A model generated the notes under the pieces. The model saw only the letters and a list, made by a program, of their open reading frames with translations. It did not search any database and was not told the origin of the DNA. From contig CAMGYJ010000002.1 in the NCBI GenBank assembly GCA_946122785.1, forward strand, positions 23,286,492 through 23,350,491: a stretch of 64,000 nucleotides of DNA, read 5' to 3'. Position 1 is the first letter of the stretch, and each line of letters opens with the position of its first letter. The position numbers and the translations under genes are program-made. The stretch is from Linum tenue (lineage: Eukaryota > Streptophyta > Magnoliopsida > Malpighiales > Linaceae). This document shows positions 41,303-53,220 of the stretch, one piece after another.

Positions 41303-42713
41303 CTTGAGATGGACACATACAGGTATCACGGTTACTCCATGTCTAACCCTGATAGCACCTACAGCACCCGTGATGAAATATTTGTCCATGTTCCATTGGG
41401 AACAACTCTTTTATGATGGTCTAATGTATTCTCCATCTTTCCACTGATCATCTTCAAGCGTGATCCAATTGAAAGAGTTAGGAAGTTGGTACTGGGTCAC
41501 GATGTAGCCACTAAGAAAGAGCTAAAGGTAACCTAACTTAACTTGGATACACACATTTAAAACCTTTCAGTGTAGTCTTTATATTTACCTGTAAACTTTG
41601 AGATATATGGGTATAGAGCGACTGGATATTTGATTCTGTCGCATAACTTTCAGGATATGGAAAAGGAAATTAGGAAAGAAGTAGATGAAGTCATTGCCAA
41701 AGCCAAGGTTTGACATGAAATGGGTTTGATTGCCCGAGTGTATTTTTTTTGTCTTGTCATGTTCCTTCTGTTACATGGTTAACTACTTACTATCTGTATT
41801 TACAGAAGAACCCAATGGCAGATCTGGTTAATCATCTTGAACAGAATATCTACTCTAGACAAGGTACAGAGATGGAACAATGCAGTGATTAACCTCTGCC
41901 CGCTATGCTCCTCTATGGCAGAGTCCAGGGACCATCTTTTCTTTGAGTGTTCCTACTCTCAGCATGTGTTGTAGGCTATTTTTGCAGGAAGGAATGTGAT
42001 GGGGGCAAATTGGGAGGGGTCTTTGGCAACTGCCATATCACTATTCCGGTTAAATTGCACCTCATCTGATCGTGGTAGACTTCTGTGGGTGCTGGTGGTG
42101 GCGGAGCTTTGGAGGGAACGTTGTAGAAGAGTGATGTCTGGTGAGGCTCTGTCGGAAAACCAGATTTTGCAGAAGCTGCAAGGGTTGCTGCGACTGCTCA
42201 GGAATGGATTCTCTCAAGTGGAACTTGCTGTTTCAGAGGATTATGTTAATAGTATAGTGTAGTATAGTGTAGCCTGGGTTTACCCTTTATTAGTTTGTTC
42301 TGTTAGCCTTTTCGTTTGTCTTTCTTCTGTAAACGAGGTATTTGGGTTCCAGTTGGGGGGATTTTTCATCTAAATCCCTCCTCCTTGATGAATAAAACTG
42401 CTTATTCATAAAAAATATAAAAAAATGGCAGATCCATCTGAACTCTTCACAAACGTATATGTCAAGGGTTTTGGGACAGAGGTATCTAGCTCATCTCCTT
42501 TAACTTGAATTTTCGATAGTAAATGCACCATCTAAATATTTGGACACTACATAGAAATGGTTATATCCTTGTTAGCAAACAAACAACCTTAGAATTGAAA
42601 TGAACCATCTGAAGAATCTCTTTATGTACATGGAGTTTATGCGTTTCTGTTGATAATGTCAATTGCAGTCGTTCGGAGCTGACAGGAAAGAACCAAGAGC
42701 AACTCTTCCATAA
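41303..42713 (+). pseudogene. Pyruvate dehydrogenase E1-alpha gene fragment
   Basis: 3' part of a mitochondrial-type PDH E1-alpha gene (thiamine-diphosphate-dependent decarboxylation of pyruvate in the intact enzyme). Exon remnants: 41303-41381 ([19 protein letters not shown]), about 41459-41527 (RDPIERVRKLVLGHDVATKK), 41654-41707 (DMEKEIRKEVDEVIAKAK), 41806-41824 continued at 42425-42481 (KNPMAD...SELFTNVYVKGFGTE), and 42669-42713 (SFGADRKEPRATLP, stop TAA). Introns with GT-AG borders remain, so it is a DNA-level copy, not a processed pseudogene. The 5' two thirds is absent, sequence after RDEI diverges, and a LINE interrupts the fourth exon. Confidence 0.85.
41814..42434 (+). mobile_element. 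5'-truncated LINE inserted in the PDH fragment
   Basis: The insert 41825-42423 is flanked by AATGGCAGATC (41814-41824 and 42424-42434), an 11-bp target-site duplication whose removal rejoins the PDH reading KNPMAD-PSEL. It encodes only the C-terminal zf-RVT part of a LINE ORF2 (LCSSMAESRDHLFFEC, then ELWRERCRRV) with a stop TAG at 42260-42262. An A-rich tail ends it at about 42423. It is related to the C-terminus of the LINE at 1537. Confidence 0.88.
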
Positions 42714-43690
42714 GAACAGAGTTGTGGAATTGTGGATTAAGAATAATGAAGCACATCTCTTCTCCCAGGGATTTTTTTTCGTAGTTGGAATGAAATGGGT
42801 TGTGTACTATGTATAGAGGGGAGCTTTCTAATGGTCCTTTCTAATTTCTGTGTAATTTTTTTCTTTTCCGAGGGGAGCTTCCACTCCTTTATCTGATTTG
42901 CATACACAGAGAATGAGAGAATGCATGCTTTCTTTTTTTTCGAATTCAACAATGCAAAATCTCGGTGATTCTTCGAGGCAGGTATAACTTGCTTTAATCT
43001 TTGCGGTTACGTTTGTCTTGCTTTTCTTTCTGTAAATCGGAAATGGGTATGCATAGTGTAAATCAAGAGGCATGTTCTTTACTTTGTATAACTTCCAAGA
43101 TTTTTCTGATCTATTCTTTTTCGTTAGCTATTCATGAAATGGCCGTTAATATGCACGGGAAACGAAATGTAGTCCCTAAACTGAAGTTCCAACTAAATTC
43201 CCAACTATATTTTTTATTCTTAAAGAGATCTCTAACGTTGAACTTTTTCATAATCCATCATTTCTGTAAATTTGTTGTTAAATTGACACTAATATGGATG
43301 AGAAATGATTAAAAAAAACCGCCATCGATTCGTAAAGGTGAAATAACTAAAAGTGTATTGATAAAAAGGAAATGTAAGTATGTAATGTAACAAATACAGA
43401 AGTTTGAAAACATTACGATTTGAGTGTTATCAAACTCTCACCTCACCCTACCCATTCCATACGTCAACATGGTATCTTGGACCCCAACTAGGGATCAAGA
43501 ACCCTTGGCTCTTGCTATAGCCAGAATCTCAAAAAATGTTCATAATCAGTTTCCCCTAGATCTTTGAATTAGTGAGAGGGTTTAGGTGGGCTTTATGTTC
43601 ATAATCACGAGCAAACCACCGTCCACCAGCTGGGCGTAGGCTGGCTCCCGAATTTGGCTGAGAGCCTGAGAGTTACATTTTGACACATCC
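42714..43690. other. Intergenic
   Basis: No gene or repeat recognised between the PDH fragment and the RPS29 promoter. AT-rich. Confidence 0.5.
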
Positions 43691-43824
43691 TGGGCTCGCG
43701 TTTCTCAACATTTCAAACTAACTGGGCCAGGCTCCATTCCATAAAGCCCACCGAAACCCTCTCACTATATAAATCAAACAAAGGAGCGAAGTTGTCACCT
43801 CATTGCCGCCGGTGGATTAGGGTT
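43691..43824 (+). promoter_or_regulatory. RPS29 promoter: site II, TATA, telo-box
   Basis: Site II motifs TGGGCT (43691), TGGGCC (43723-43728) and AGCCCA (43745-43750) precede TATATAAA at 43766-43773. TTAGGGTT (telo-box complement) lies at 43817-43824 in the leader. Site II plus telo-box is the known promoter grammar of plant ribosomal protein genes, which fits the gene that follows. Confidence 0.75.
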
Positions 43825-43889
43825 ATACGTTTCTCATAGAGCTTCCAAGCTAATACACAGAGCGGCGCCGTCCTCCGAGAAAAGCAACC

Positions 43890-44757
43890 ATGGGGCACCA
43901 GAACGTCTGGAATTCTCACCCCAAGACCTACGGTCCTGGATCGAGGGCTTGGTGAGTCCTCTTTTCCCCTGTATTTCTTTTTCTTCGTTGAGTGTTTTCT
44001 CTGGTTTCGGTTTATGTCTATGGTCGACTGGTTTCTAGATCCGTATCCGCTTCGTTTGTATTTGGTCGGCTCTACGATTAGGGTTTTTGTTGCTGAGGTT
44101 TAGGGTTCCCATTGACGATGTAGTATGTTGAGCCTCATAAATTGACTTCGAATTTGCTTTGTGGAACCTAGTTTGATTCCCTAGTATGATTCCGATGGTC
44201 AATGCTTATGTAGATGTATCGAGTAACTGATATCTGAGCCCTCAAAGAAACCTGTGATTTAGAAAGTATGTTTAGCCAGGCCTCATTCCACTCTGTGCAC
44301 CAATTTTCGTTAAGAACATCCGGGTATTACTGATGGATATATGGATGTTGTAATCTGTTTAGTCTTTCTTGCATATCTGTTGCGGGTTGGTATGCTGCAA
44401 CTGTTTGTCTGGGGGGGAACGTTTGGTGGTGGATTTGCTTTGATGTACCATTTTCTAACTTTGGTACCTTGGTGATGTTTTGGACAGCCGTGTCTGTGGC
44501 AACCCTCATGCAATCATCAGGAAGTACGGGCTCATGTGCTGCAGGCAATGCTTCCGCAGCAACGCCAAGGAGATTGGCTTCATCAAGGTAAAAAGGCTGA
44601 ATCTTTCTGGTTGTATTTTTCATGGATGGTTTGCTTTGTTACTCATGTTTTGTCTGCTGTAATCAGCAAGAGGAACTGGTTAACTGTTGAATTCTTCGTC
44701 TCATCTTACTGAACCCTAATTGTGGCAATTGTTTCCCTTTCTTACCAGTACCGTTGA
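43890..44757 (+). CDS. RPS29: 40S ribosomal protein S29 (uS14)
   Basis: Small-subunit zinc-binding protein uS14. CDS: join(43890..43951, 44488..44587, 44749..44757), 56 residues, the family length. N-terminus [20 protein letters not shown]. The zinc-binding cysteines are CRVC and CRQC, with the linker [14 protein letters not shown] between. The C-terminus is FIKYR, where YR and the stop lie on a nine-base coding part of the last exon. Both introns are GT-AG with matching phases. ATG context AACCATGG is strong. No defect seen. Confidence 0.96.
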
Positions 44758-45340
44758 GTGGAATTGGTGGAGCATGGATGGGTTTCTTGGCAGAGCTTGC
44801 TATGGCGATGGATATGTTGACCTACGTAATAGCAGTTTGTTTCTGTTCCAAGTGATGTAATCCCTGTAGGCATCAAGATTTTGTTAATTTTGCTTGGTTA
44901 AGATCATGATGAACAAGATTGATATTTGTCTGTCTTCAGTGCAATTTAAGTGAGAAACTGTGTTTGGTATCTTTTGGATCAATCTGTTGATTAGCATTGA
45001 AATCGTTTTCGGCCTGTGGTAAAGTGTTGTTGGAGTTGCGCTGTGGCTTGGCCATGACTTGAGCTAAGTCACTTGTTTGGTTAGCTTTAAAGTTGGTTAG
45101 CTTTAAGGGGTCGTTTGGATGGATCAAAGTGATTAGTCAATGTGCTCCAATCGACTCAAAGTGAGATACTTGTGCCAAATTATTCATTTGGCTGCAAAGA
45201 GTAGGAATGAGCCAATTGGACATGAGATAATTGAAATTGCTTCATTATGGGTCAATCACAATTACTTCGGTGGGAGGGAGGTAATCTTCATTGCTTCATT
45301 TTGTGGGTAACTTTTTCCAATCTAACCCCTTTATTTACTA
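44758..45340. other. RPS29 3' region and partial MITE
   Basis: The RPS29 3' UTR probably ends within 200 bases of the stop. At 45109 AGGGGTCGTTTGGATGGATC starts a segment with the left end of the GGTCGTTTGGAT MITE type seen complete at 59089. Its right end is not found; the LINE that follows may have removed or separated it. Confidence 0.45.
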
Positions 45341-46512
45341 TTTTTTTTTTCTTTCTTCCTTTTTATTTATTTATGAATTGATGGGTTTCATTTCATCAAA
45401 AGAAAAGTTGCTAACAACTACCATGTTAACTAGGTGAATCAAAACCAAAGAAAAAGCTTAACAATCAAAACGTACTATAGCCACTAAGACAGACAAGCAA
45501 TCAAAGTCACCCCCAGAATTTTGCAACCCTCTGTCTACCCAAGAAACATTCCACTTCAAATTTAATCATCCTCAGTAGCACGGCAGGGGAGATCACCTGT
45601 CCAGCATACATTCTCTTGCATCGTTCTCGCCAGACATTGCTCACCCAGCTCTGCCATATTGACTCTTCCCGCTTCTGCTTCTTCTGTTACAACACCAAGC
45701 TTCGGAACAGTCCATCTCACCTCATCATCCCAGCTCTGCATAGGGGAATGTAGAGCACCCTGCCAAAAAGAGAAACATGAATCTGTCTAGAGATAGAGCA
45801 GTGCACAAAGAGATGATCCCTGTCTTCAACACCATCATCACACAAAATACACTTCAAATCCCCTGTGACCCCCCATTTCTGCATTTCACCTTAGTGTTTA
45901 TACTACCTCTCAGTACCAGCCATGTTAGGATCCGATTTCTAGGAATGCCCCTGCCTTTCCAGAGAACTTTCCACCAGCTTACAGCACTCATGACAGGTCG
46001 AAGGAGATTCCAGACCCTCTTGATTGAAAACAGAGGCATAGGAGAGTCATCTAATAAGGCTTAATCTCCCCTGAAAGAGATGTAGGGACCTACTCTTTGT
46101 CTAAACTTCAGAATCTTCCGTCAATTCCATGAACCAGAAGAGCAGGTGTATGTCCAAAAGCTCCTGCCCTTAAGCTTGAACCTGTTGATCCAGGCAACCC
46201 AAATATATCCTTCTTGCAGTAGTATCAACCAAATGTGCCTTGTCATACATGCCTGATTCCAGCTTAATAAATCTCTGAAACCCATACCCCATTCCTTTTT
46301 AGGGAACATAAGATGATGCCAAGCCACGTTTGCTTTAAGATTGATCCCTTCTTTCACACCCAAACAAAATTGCTTCAAATTTTCTCCACTTCCTTAATAA
46401 CTGTTTTCAGTAGAAGAAAAACCGACATCCAAAACTGAGTCAGGCTATAAAGAATTGACCATACCAGCTCAATACGACCTGCATAAGTAAGAGACTTTGT
46501 CTGCCAACTTCA
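45341..46512 (-). pseudogene. LINE ORF2 fragment, minus strand
   Basis: 5'-truncated LINE. On the minus strand it starts with the reverse transcriptase thumb (KSLTYAGRIELVWSILYSL), then WHHLMFPKKEWGMGFRDLLSWNQACMTRHIW, then zf-RVT (PRNRILTWLVLRGSINTK and a C-x2-C region). Stops and frameshifts occur. The T run 45341-45350 is the poly(A) tail. Ends approximate; no target-site duplication was found. Confidence 0.78.
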
Positions 46513-46675
46513 CTCTATAATAATAACTCGAGTTATAGAGAGATAGTTAATTATGATTTTTTTTATTGAAGTATGTTTCTTATGTCATTTTATATTATTT
46601 AAGTCTAAGGTTGTCCACAACCCTCACCTAATAGCTTTCCGAATATAGGTTTTAACTTTTAAGGACTACGTATGT

Positions 46676-47415
46676 AGGGATGGTAATGTGGTGGGTTTGT
46701 CTAAACTATTTTTGTTCTCGTGTTCAAATATTAAATACATACCTGCCTATACCCATGCTGGGAAAGGTTTCGCAAACCCATCCTCATACCCGTGGGTTTC
46801 CGGTACCCATGGCCCATGGGTAATACCCGTCCTGTACATCCAACATTGTAACACCTAAAAATTTTATATGTAATTTTTTTAATTATAACACTAAATGCAC
46901 CTATTATATCATGAAGTCGACAAAGAAATACTCATTCTTAACACGGTTCAAAGCATTTTATCCTAAAATATCCATTAATCCATAAGATGAAATACAATGT
47001 AATCCAAATTATTATTATCTTACTATAATACATCTACTAAGTAATAACTAACATAATCGTGTAAACATGAGGGGGAAATGAAAGAGTGAAGGGAGAGTTG
47101 AGAAAAATGAATTAAGTTTTGATTTGGGTGGTCACCCAATTATATTTTTACTAAATATATTCTTGAGGTACCCTCACTATTATTGATTGGTTATAATTTA
47201 ATCAATATATTTTTATATGTGAAGAAATATTCTTGATGGGGCGGGTATGAGTATGGGGCGGGAGAGGTTAAATCCATACCCGCCCCATACCCATCAAACA
47301 TTTTGCTGGTTTTACCCATACCCGCCTCATACCCAATCAAAGCGGGGATTCACTGAGGTGACTGGGTCGGGAGCAGTTGAATATCCGCAGTCATGGATTT
47401 GATTGCCTCTCTAAC
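46676..47415 (+). repeat. Copy of the GGGATGGCA hAT-like MITE family
   Basis: Starts TAGGGATGGTAATGTGGTGGG and ends near ATATCCGCAGTCATGGATTTG. It contains the TACCCATACCCGC blocks of the family in both orientations around an AT-rich centre. Longer than the 58-kb copy. Confidence 0.55.
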
Positions 47416-47493
47416 CATATGTATGAAATGGGTGGGGCGCAAAACAGAGGCAAATGGTGAGCTCTACAATTTTCTATGAAAGCAAGACAATTG

Positions 47494-48780
47494 TTTTTTT
47501 TTTTTTTACAAAGGGGATTTTATTGCACTTCGAACTGATCGGTTACAAAGAGGGAGAACAAACCAACAATCTGGTTCCAAAAAGAGGAAGCCCAAGACTC
47601 CTCGGCAGTCATTATCACGGAAGAGGATCACACGTCACAACTGATTCATACTAAAGTTAGAATGGGGCAGGACATCCTAATTCCTACGCTTAATCGGGTC
47701 TCATAGCCTAATACCTTCACAGCCTGATTAATGCGCCTTAAAAGCGCACTTCTATGGCCCTTCGTCGAGATTTTTGTTAGAGTTTCTTTCTCAGGAACAC
47801 GTGGGCCCGACTCTGTCTATATGAGAAAACTAAGGCATCCGGTTACAAACAAATCTGTGAAAGACAAGATGCAGCAATAGAGAACAAAACACAGTCTGCA
47901 AGCAACCATCCAGAAAGAGCAAAACCCTTGACCGAAAACAGATCATCAAGAAACTCTCTTGCAAACAACCAATCAAAGTGCAACAAAACCAAAATCAGCT
48001 TGTCCGATCATATCGAAATCCATGGTAGTTGAAAATCATCACTCCATGTGCCGCCTCCTGGGGAAAACTCAAAGGCATCCATCATAGTGAATCTAGAAAC
48101 TAGACTGCATGGCGGTGGAAGAGGATATAACCAGATTGCTCCAAGCTGAAGAGACAGAGGAGGCTGAGGCAGAGAGATCAGGTTCGGAGAAAAGCATAAG
48201 CTCCCAAGGTAGCCACAAACCTTCACGAAAACACCGAATCCCAACCGCAACCACCGGAGAAGACCCAACCCACCACCATCCGACCGCTCACCAAGCCACT
48301 CAGACACCTAGGGAGGTCGGAGAGGGAAAGAAGGGAATGGCTTCACCTTGAAGATGAGGCCACCAACGGGGGACAAACCCACCATCCAGATCTGGAAGAG
48401 GCTCCCAAGTTGCAGACTCCAGCTCCTACGACGAGCAAGCCCAAGAACAAATAATCAAGATCTGAAAGAAGAGCCATAGCTCGAATGGAAAGGAGAAAAC
48501 TGAAAGCCAGAGAGGCTGGAAAACCGATTGAAAACTGCCCCGGAAACAGGCAAGAGCACCAAAGCATGAAAAGGAAACAAAAGCAGGAAAATAAAAAAGC
48601 TTTGGGCTACCGCCGGTCACCTAAAAGGAGCCGGCGGCAGCCCCCAGATTTAGAAACGGAAGGCTGGAAGAAGAGAGAAGGCAGAGCTTCTTTCAAAAAG
48701 GGAAAGGTAGAGGAAGGTTTAAGCAAGGCAACTGTCGAACGATGCGCCAGTCGTGCCCCTCAGCGGTGTATAACTTATGC
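47494..48780 (-). mobile_element. Poly(A)-ended retroposon without reverse transcriptase
   Basis: On the minus strand the unit ends AATAAAATCCCCTTTGTA followed by a poly(A) run (T run 47494-47507). The body has open frames rich in Ser, Leu and Pro, but none resembles a retrotransposon protein or a cellular gene. It may be a non-autonomous LINE derivative or the retroposed copy of a transcript. The 5' limit near 48780 is a guess; no target-site duplication was found. Confidence 0.45.
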
Positions 48781-49250
48781 AACGCTGCAGCTATTTTTTG
48801 TTTTTTAATTAATTATGGTATTTTAGTTTGTTTGTTGTAGTGATTTTTTCAACAAAATTCATTTTGTGGAAATTTTGACTGTTCCTTTACTAATTGAAGA
48901 CAAAAAGATTAAAAAAAAATCTGAATTTAAATCCTAATGGATATAAAACACGAGAATTGAAATAACGACAACAAGTCTAAATGATCGCTCGTAATATTTT
49001 GGCCTCCTATTTTGACCGAAGTAATCGTTCATCAAGCTTTGATCGTCAATTTCTTTTATGACATCTAGTGAATCCTCGACTGCCAACTTGTTGGGGAAGT
49101 GGTGTATGTTCTTCATCCTCCATTTGTTGGAGTTATGTTTGGAGTTCGTGTTCAAACATTTCAAGCTTGACATACTCTTGCTCATTTGGCAAAGAAGATT
49201 GAGATGAAAACATGATGACTAGTTGAAATTTTGAGAGGAGAGAAGAGTGA

Positions 49251-50038
49251 GGTGAATGGGGGATGGGTTAGCATGCTAACCCCTTAAGGGGTTGGAAAAA
49301 TGACACCCCCTTATTAATTGGTCAGTTTTTCATTAATTATTGACTAGTATTAATGAAAGTAACCATAATAAATGTTTTGTTATTAAATACAAAGTAAGCA
49401 TTAAATACACCACATTAATTACTCATTTTTAAAAAAAAATCTAAACATATACAAAAATACAATTTTCTCTCTCATCTTTGATCTTTCTCTCTCCTATCTC
49501 TATTCTTCCTTTCCGAGCAGCCTCCGACCACCAAGTTTCCTCCGACCACCACATTTCGCCGGTAAAATCCGGCGACAGACTCTCTCCGGTCACCTACGAA
49601 AATATACCACTGCACTGATATGTTGTACCACTGTACTGGTATTTGTACCACTGCTCTGATACTCATATATGACATTGCTACCAGTGCACTGATATCGCTA
49701 CCAGTGCAGTGGTATAGCTACCAGTGTAGTGGTACAACATATCAGTGCAGTGGTATATTTTTTGCAGGTGTTCGGAGGGAGTCTGCCGATGAGATTTTCA
49801 CCGGAGAAGTGTGGCGGTCGGAGGCTGCTGAAAAAGAAAAAATCAGATATAAGGAGAGAGAATATATTTAGTGTAGGTTTTAATTTGAAAAATAAATAAA
49901 TAATTAATATGGTGCATTTAATTCCTAATGTGTATTTAATGTGTGTATTAAATTTTATAGTTGTATTTAATACACTAGGGGGTGTCATTTTTCCAACCCC
50001 TTAAGGGGGTTAGCATGCTAACCCATCCCGGTGAATGG
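49251..50038 (+). mobile_element. Mutator-like foldback MITE with 9-bp target-site duplication
   Basis: The element is 49260-50029 (770 bp), flanked by GGTGAATGG at 49251-49259 and 50030-50038; nine bases is the Mutator size. Terminal inverted repeats of about 52 bp (49260-49311 and 49978-50029) contain two perfect palindromes, GGGTTAGCATGCTAACCC and CCCCTTAAGGGG. An inner inverted repeat pairs about 49508-49631 with about 49729-49850 (the first core word ACCACTGCACTGATATG is complemented at the right). The single strand could therefore fold into a long hairpin. No transposase is encoded. Confidence 0.88.
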
Positions 50039-50307
50039 TTCTGCACTCAGAAATTTATATTATATAGACAAATGAATTTAAGCTAAATAGTAAATGAGTG
50101 ATTTTAGTTGTTTCAAGTTTTAATGAGTGATTATACTAGTGGACATTTCTGTATGAAAGATGATGGATCGCTGAATTTATTCTGGATGGATGAGTTTTGT
50201 GAGCCATTTCAAATACTAATGATTGATTATACTAGTGGATAATTTTGTATATAAGTGAAGTGATAGATGACTAAATTTTCAGGACAGTAAATAAGTGGCG
50301 TGACTAA

Positions 50308-50722
50308 CCGTATGTTTGGATTGACAAAAAAGTAAGGAATTGGAATTCCATTTCCATATATTATGTTTGGAATAATAAAAAGATTGAGAATTGAATTCCA
50401 ATAGGTCTAAAATATGGGAATTACAATTCCTATCAAAAGTGATAGGAATTGAGAGAATGAAGATGGAATTAGTGGGACCCATCAATACTTTTTATTATTT
50501 TATTGACCCACTATCATTTTACTCTCTTTCTCTCTCATTCATATTTCATTTCCCAAAATAAAACAAACATATTACATTATTCATTATGGTTAAAAGTGCA
50601 ATTCATTTCCATAGTTGTAGGAATTATACCAAACACTAGAATTGGAAATGGAATTCTATAAAAATAAAAAATTGAATTCCATTTCCATTTCCATTTCTTC
50701 CGGAATTGTATCCAAACAGGCT
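50308..50722 (+). mobile_element. MITE with TGTTTGGAT ends
   Basis: Inverted ends CCGTATGTTTGGAT and ATCCAAACAGGCTG flank about 415 bp. Inner sequence has GGAATTCCATTTCC words in inverted arrangement. No coding sequence and no clear target-site duplication. This end type is common in plant MITEs. Confidence 0.55.
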
Positions 50723-50969
50723 GTAAAGTTCAATACCAATAATTAACCATAGAATATGTGAACCATCAATTAAAATGATTAAATAAATATTTACTTAAAA
50801 AAAATTATCTCAAAAATTGCTTAAGTTTATTGAATTATCATAAACAAGTATATCAAAATTCAAATTAAAAAAATATAAGTTTACGGTATGCCGATGGTGA
50901 CTTGCAAATCACCGTAACTTGGAGAAAACGGCTGGTCTTCTCTGTTAAGCGGCCAACAACTTTCCAATA

Positions 50970-51145
50970 AAATGGTCTACGGCTTTCACCATGTGGTCAA
51001 CCTGATGATACACTTACCTTCAAGTGGTCGACCTATTCCATCAAGTGCTCGACCACTTTTCAAGAAAACGGTCTACTACTTCCACCATGTGGTCGACCTG
51101 ATTACGCACTTACCTTTAAGTGATCGACCTCTTCCCAAGCAAATG
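50970..51145 (+). repeat. Two tandem copies of a ~95-bp unit
   Basis: GGTCTACGGCTTTCACCATG near 50973 and GGTCTACTACTTCCACCATG near 51068 begin two units that both run through GTGGTC.ACCTGAT, CACTTACCTT.AAGTG and GACCT.TTCC. Short GTGGTCGACC and GGTCGACCAC words suggest internal inverted symmetry. Non-coding. Confidence 0.65.
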
Positions 51146-52065
51146 GTTATTGACCGTATCCCAAGCCGGGTTTGTCCATGAGTAAGATATATATTTCGAC
51201 CAAATTAATCATCATATTTTTCCAATTCTAAGGAAGAAAAAATTTCAATTACCAACCGAAAATGTGGTTGTCATGTGTAGGGATGGCATTGATATATGTA
51301 TATATGGATAGAGGCTAAATTTGGGTTGGTTGGTGGTTTTCGTTTGAATCAATGATCAGCTAGCTAGTAATGATGTTTGAAAATGACACAAGCTAGCCAG
51401 TCAGCAATATAAATTTCTTTAGGAAAGAAAATTAACAACCTTAACTAACTCATCAACAAATCCAAGAGTTTGGACATGTCCAAGAGTTTGTAATGCCAGA
51501 GAGATTGCTTTGTAACTTTGTCTTCAGTACTTCAGCCCTCTCTACCCTATTAGAGAGTTGTGCGCAGCGATCCCAGCTGCTATCTACCTGATCTTCTCTT
51601 GTGCCGAAATCTCTTGGACCCATTCCCTTTGTCTTTCGTTAATTTTGCAGGCAGGAAGCATCCTGTTGCATGCCCAATCTGCATGGTAATGAACTAATGA
51701 TCAGTTGTAGTGCATGTTCTTCTTCTATTCTCATTGGTGTATGTGGGGAAAGAGAAATTAAGGCTACTTGTCCCCTTTTGACTACTCACCGGTAAAATCT
51801 ATGGCGACGCGGATAATTGAGAACAAGAATTGGAATTGAGAAGGAAAGAATTAAGGTCATAGATTGAGAATTGAGAAGAATTGGATGAGAATTGATAGAA
51901 AGAAGAGAGTTGGGAATTTAGGGATTCAATATTTTCCTTTGCTTACTTCCAAATAACAAGAGTTTGTGACTTAAATAGTTCCTTCCAAAATAAAACAATA
52001 TAACCCCCAAAAATACCCTCCTAGGCTGAGTCCTCCTTCGGCTCCGCGTCTCTCGGTTATTTGGT
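51146..52065. other. Intergenic, possible LTR-derived
   Basis: No gene. About 51460-51620 and 51790-52020 (GAATTGAGAAGGAAAGAATT region) resemble untranslated LTR sequence but lack definable ends. Confidence 0.3.
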
Positions 52066-52359
52066 AATATGTGTCATAAGATGCATTATTGAATCTCTTA
52101 CGACAATTTGAGTTATTGGGATCAACTAGTTGCTAATATGGTATCAGAGCCTTTAGTGATCAAGAGGTCTTTTGTTCGAATCTCAATGACCCTCATTTGT
52201 TAAGTATATGGCATCCTGATCTATGCAAATTAACTTCAGAACCATATGTGGTGGCTTTCGTTTAGGGGGGGGTGTTAGCAAGTGCTATATTATTTATAAT
52301 TGAAATTCTCCCAACAACTCGAATTATTGGGACTGGTTGGTTATGACGTGGAATCAGAG
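52066..52359 (+). mobile_element. Candidate TRIM (miniature LTR retrotransposon)
   Basis: An initiator-tRNA primer site TGGTATCAGAGC at 52139-52150 is followed only 110 bases later by a polypurine tract at 52264-52272 and then TGTTAGC. The sequences before the primer site (about 52072-52137) and after the polypurine tract (about 52273-52347) share spaced similarity (GAGTTATTGGGA against GAATTATTGGGA, then GTTGCTAATA against GGTTATGACG). A decayed second primer site TGGAATCAGAG follows at 52349. This order fits a TRIM with about 70-bp LTRs, or a tandem of them. It encodes nothing. Confidence 0.45.
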
Positions 52360-53220
52360 TTGGTTTGATCGTAAGGTCTGTTCAGGTCCTCATCTCGCCC
52401 TACATGTTCCTCCTCTACGCTTAAGGCCTTTCTGCATATACTTTCATGAGCAAATGAAAGGCGGAGGAAGTAAAACAGGAAACACGTGCTTGCTTGCTTT
52501 GCTTTGCTTGTTTGTTTTCACTTCACGGGCGAGAACCCAAGCCCAAGCCATTAATTTGAACCCAACCCAAACCCAAACCCAAGTAGGCAAGTACCAACCT
52601 CATCAACAGAGCTCAGCTCCACGCGCCGCAACCAGCAGCCACCTAATCATATTATAAATAATATTTATAGTGGCCTAAAATACCTCTGCTCCTCCTACTC
52701 AGCCACCAAAATCCACCTGTAAATTAAAAATAAGAAAAAACCAGAAAATGTCAAACTCTTCAATTTATTTTTTATGTTCATTTTTTTAATTTTTTGGTTC
52801 TTCTTTCTTGTACGCTGCTTCCTTCCTGCTCACTTTGCAGGTCCGTGAATAAACAACACACATTGATACAGTACACCCAGCTCAGCCAGCCAGCTACCCA
52901 GCAGGTAATAATTGTAAAATATTGTCATTATGATTATGTATTAAACAAAACCAAGTGGATAATAACACTACTATTAGTACTACTCAAATCTACTAATAAA
53001 GTACTCGTTTTTTTGCTTTACCTTTTTCGCGGAATGATTGGTTGAATTGCCTTCTACCTCTTAAAGTTAACTCAAAATCAGCCTAAAAAGACCCAAATCA
53101 AGCCATTGCAATATCAAACAGTAGCCTTTCAATAGCTTGTATTATTTACAAAATTTTCAAGCCATGTAATTGTACAGCTAAGATGATACTCAGTGGTGAT
53201 TCAATGACGGTAATTTAAAC
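52360..53220. other. Intergenic
   Basis: No gene recognised. About 52550-52585 has an AACCCAAACCC-type short repeat. Confidence 0.45.

Noticed and set aside
44310..44623. Minus-strand frames across RPS29
   Set aside because: Antisense of RPS29 exon 2 and its intron; RPS29 on the plus strand explains the sequence.
52139..52200. tRNA gene near TGGTATCAGAGC...TTCGAATC
   Set aside because: No cloverleaf or matching acceptor arms; the motif is a primer binding site.
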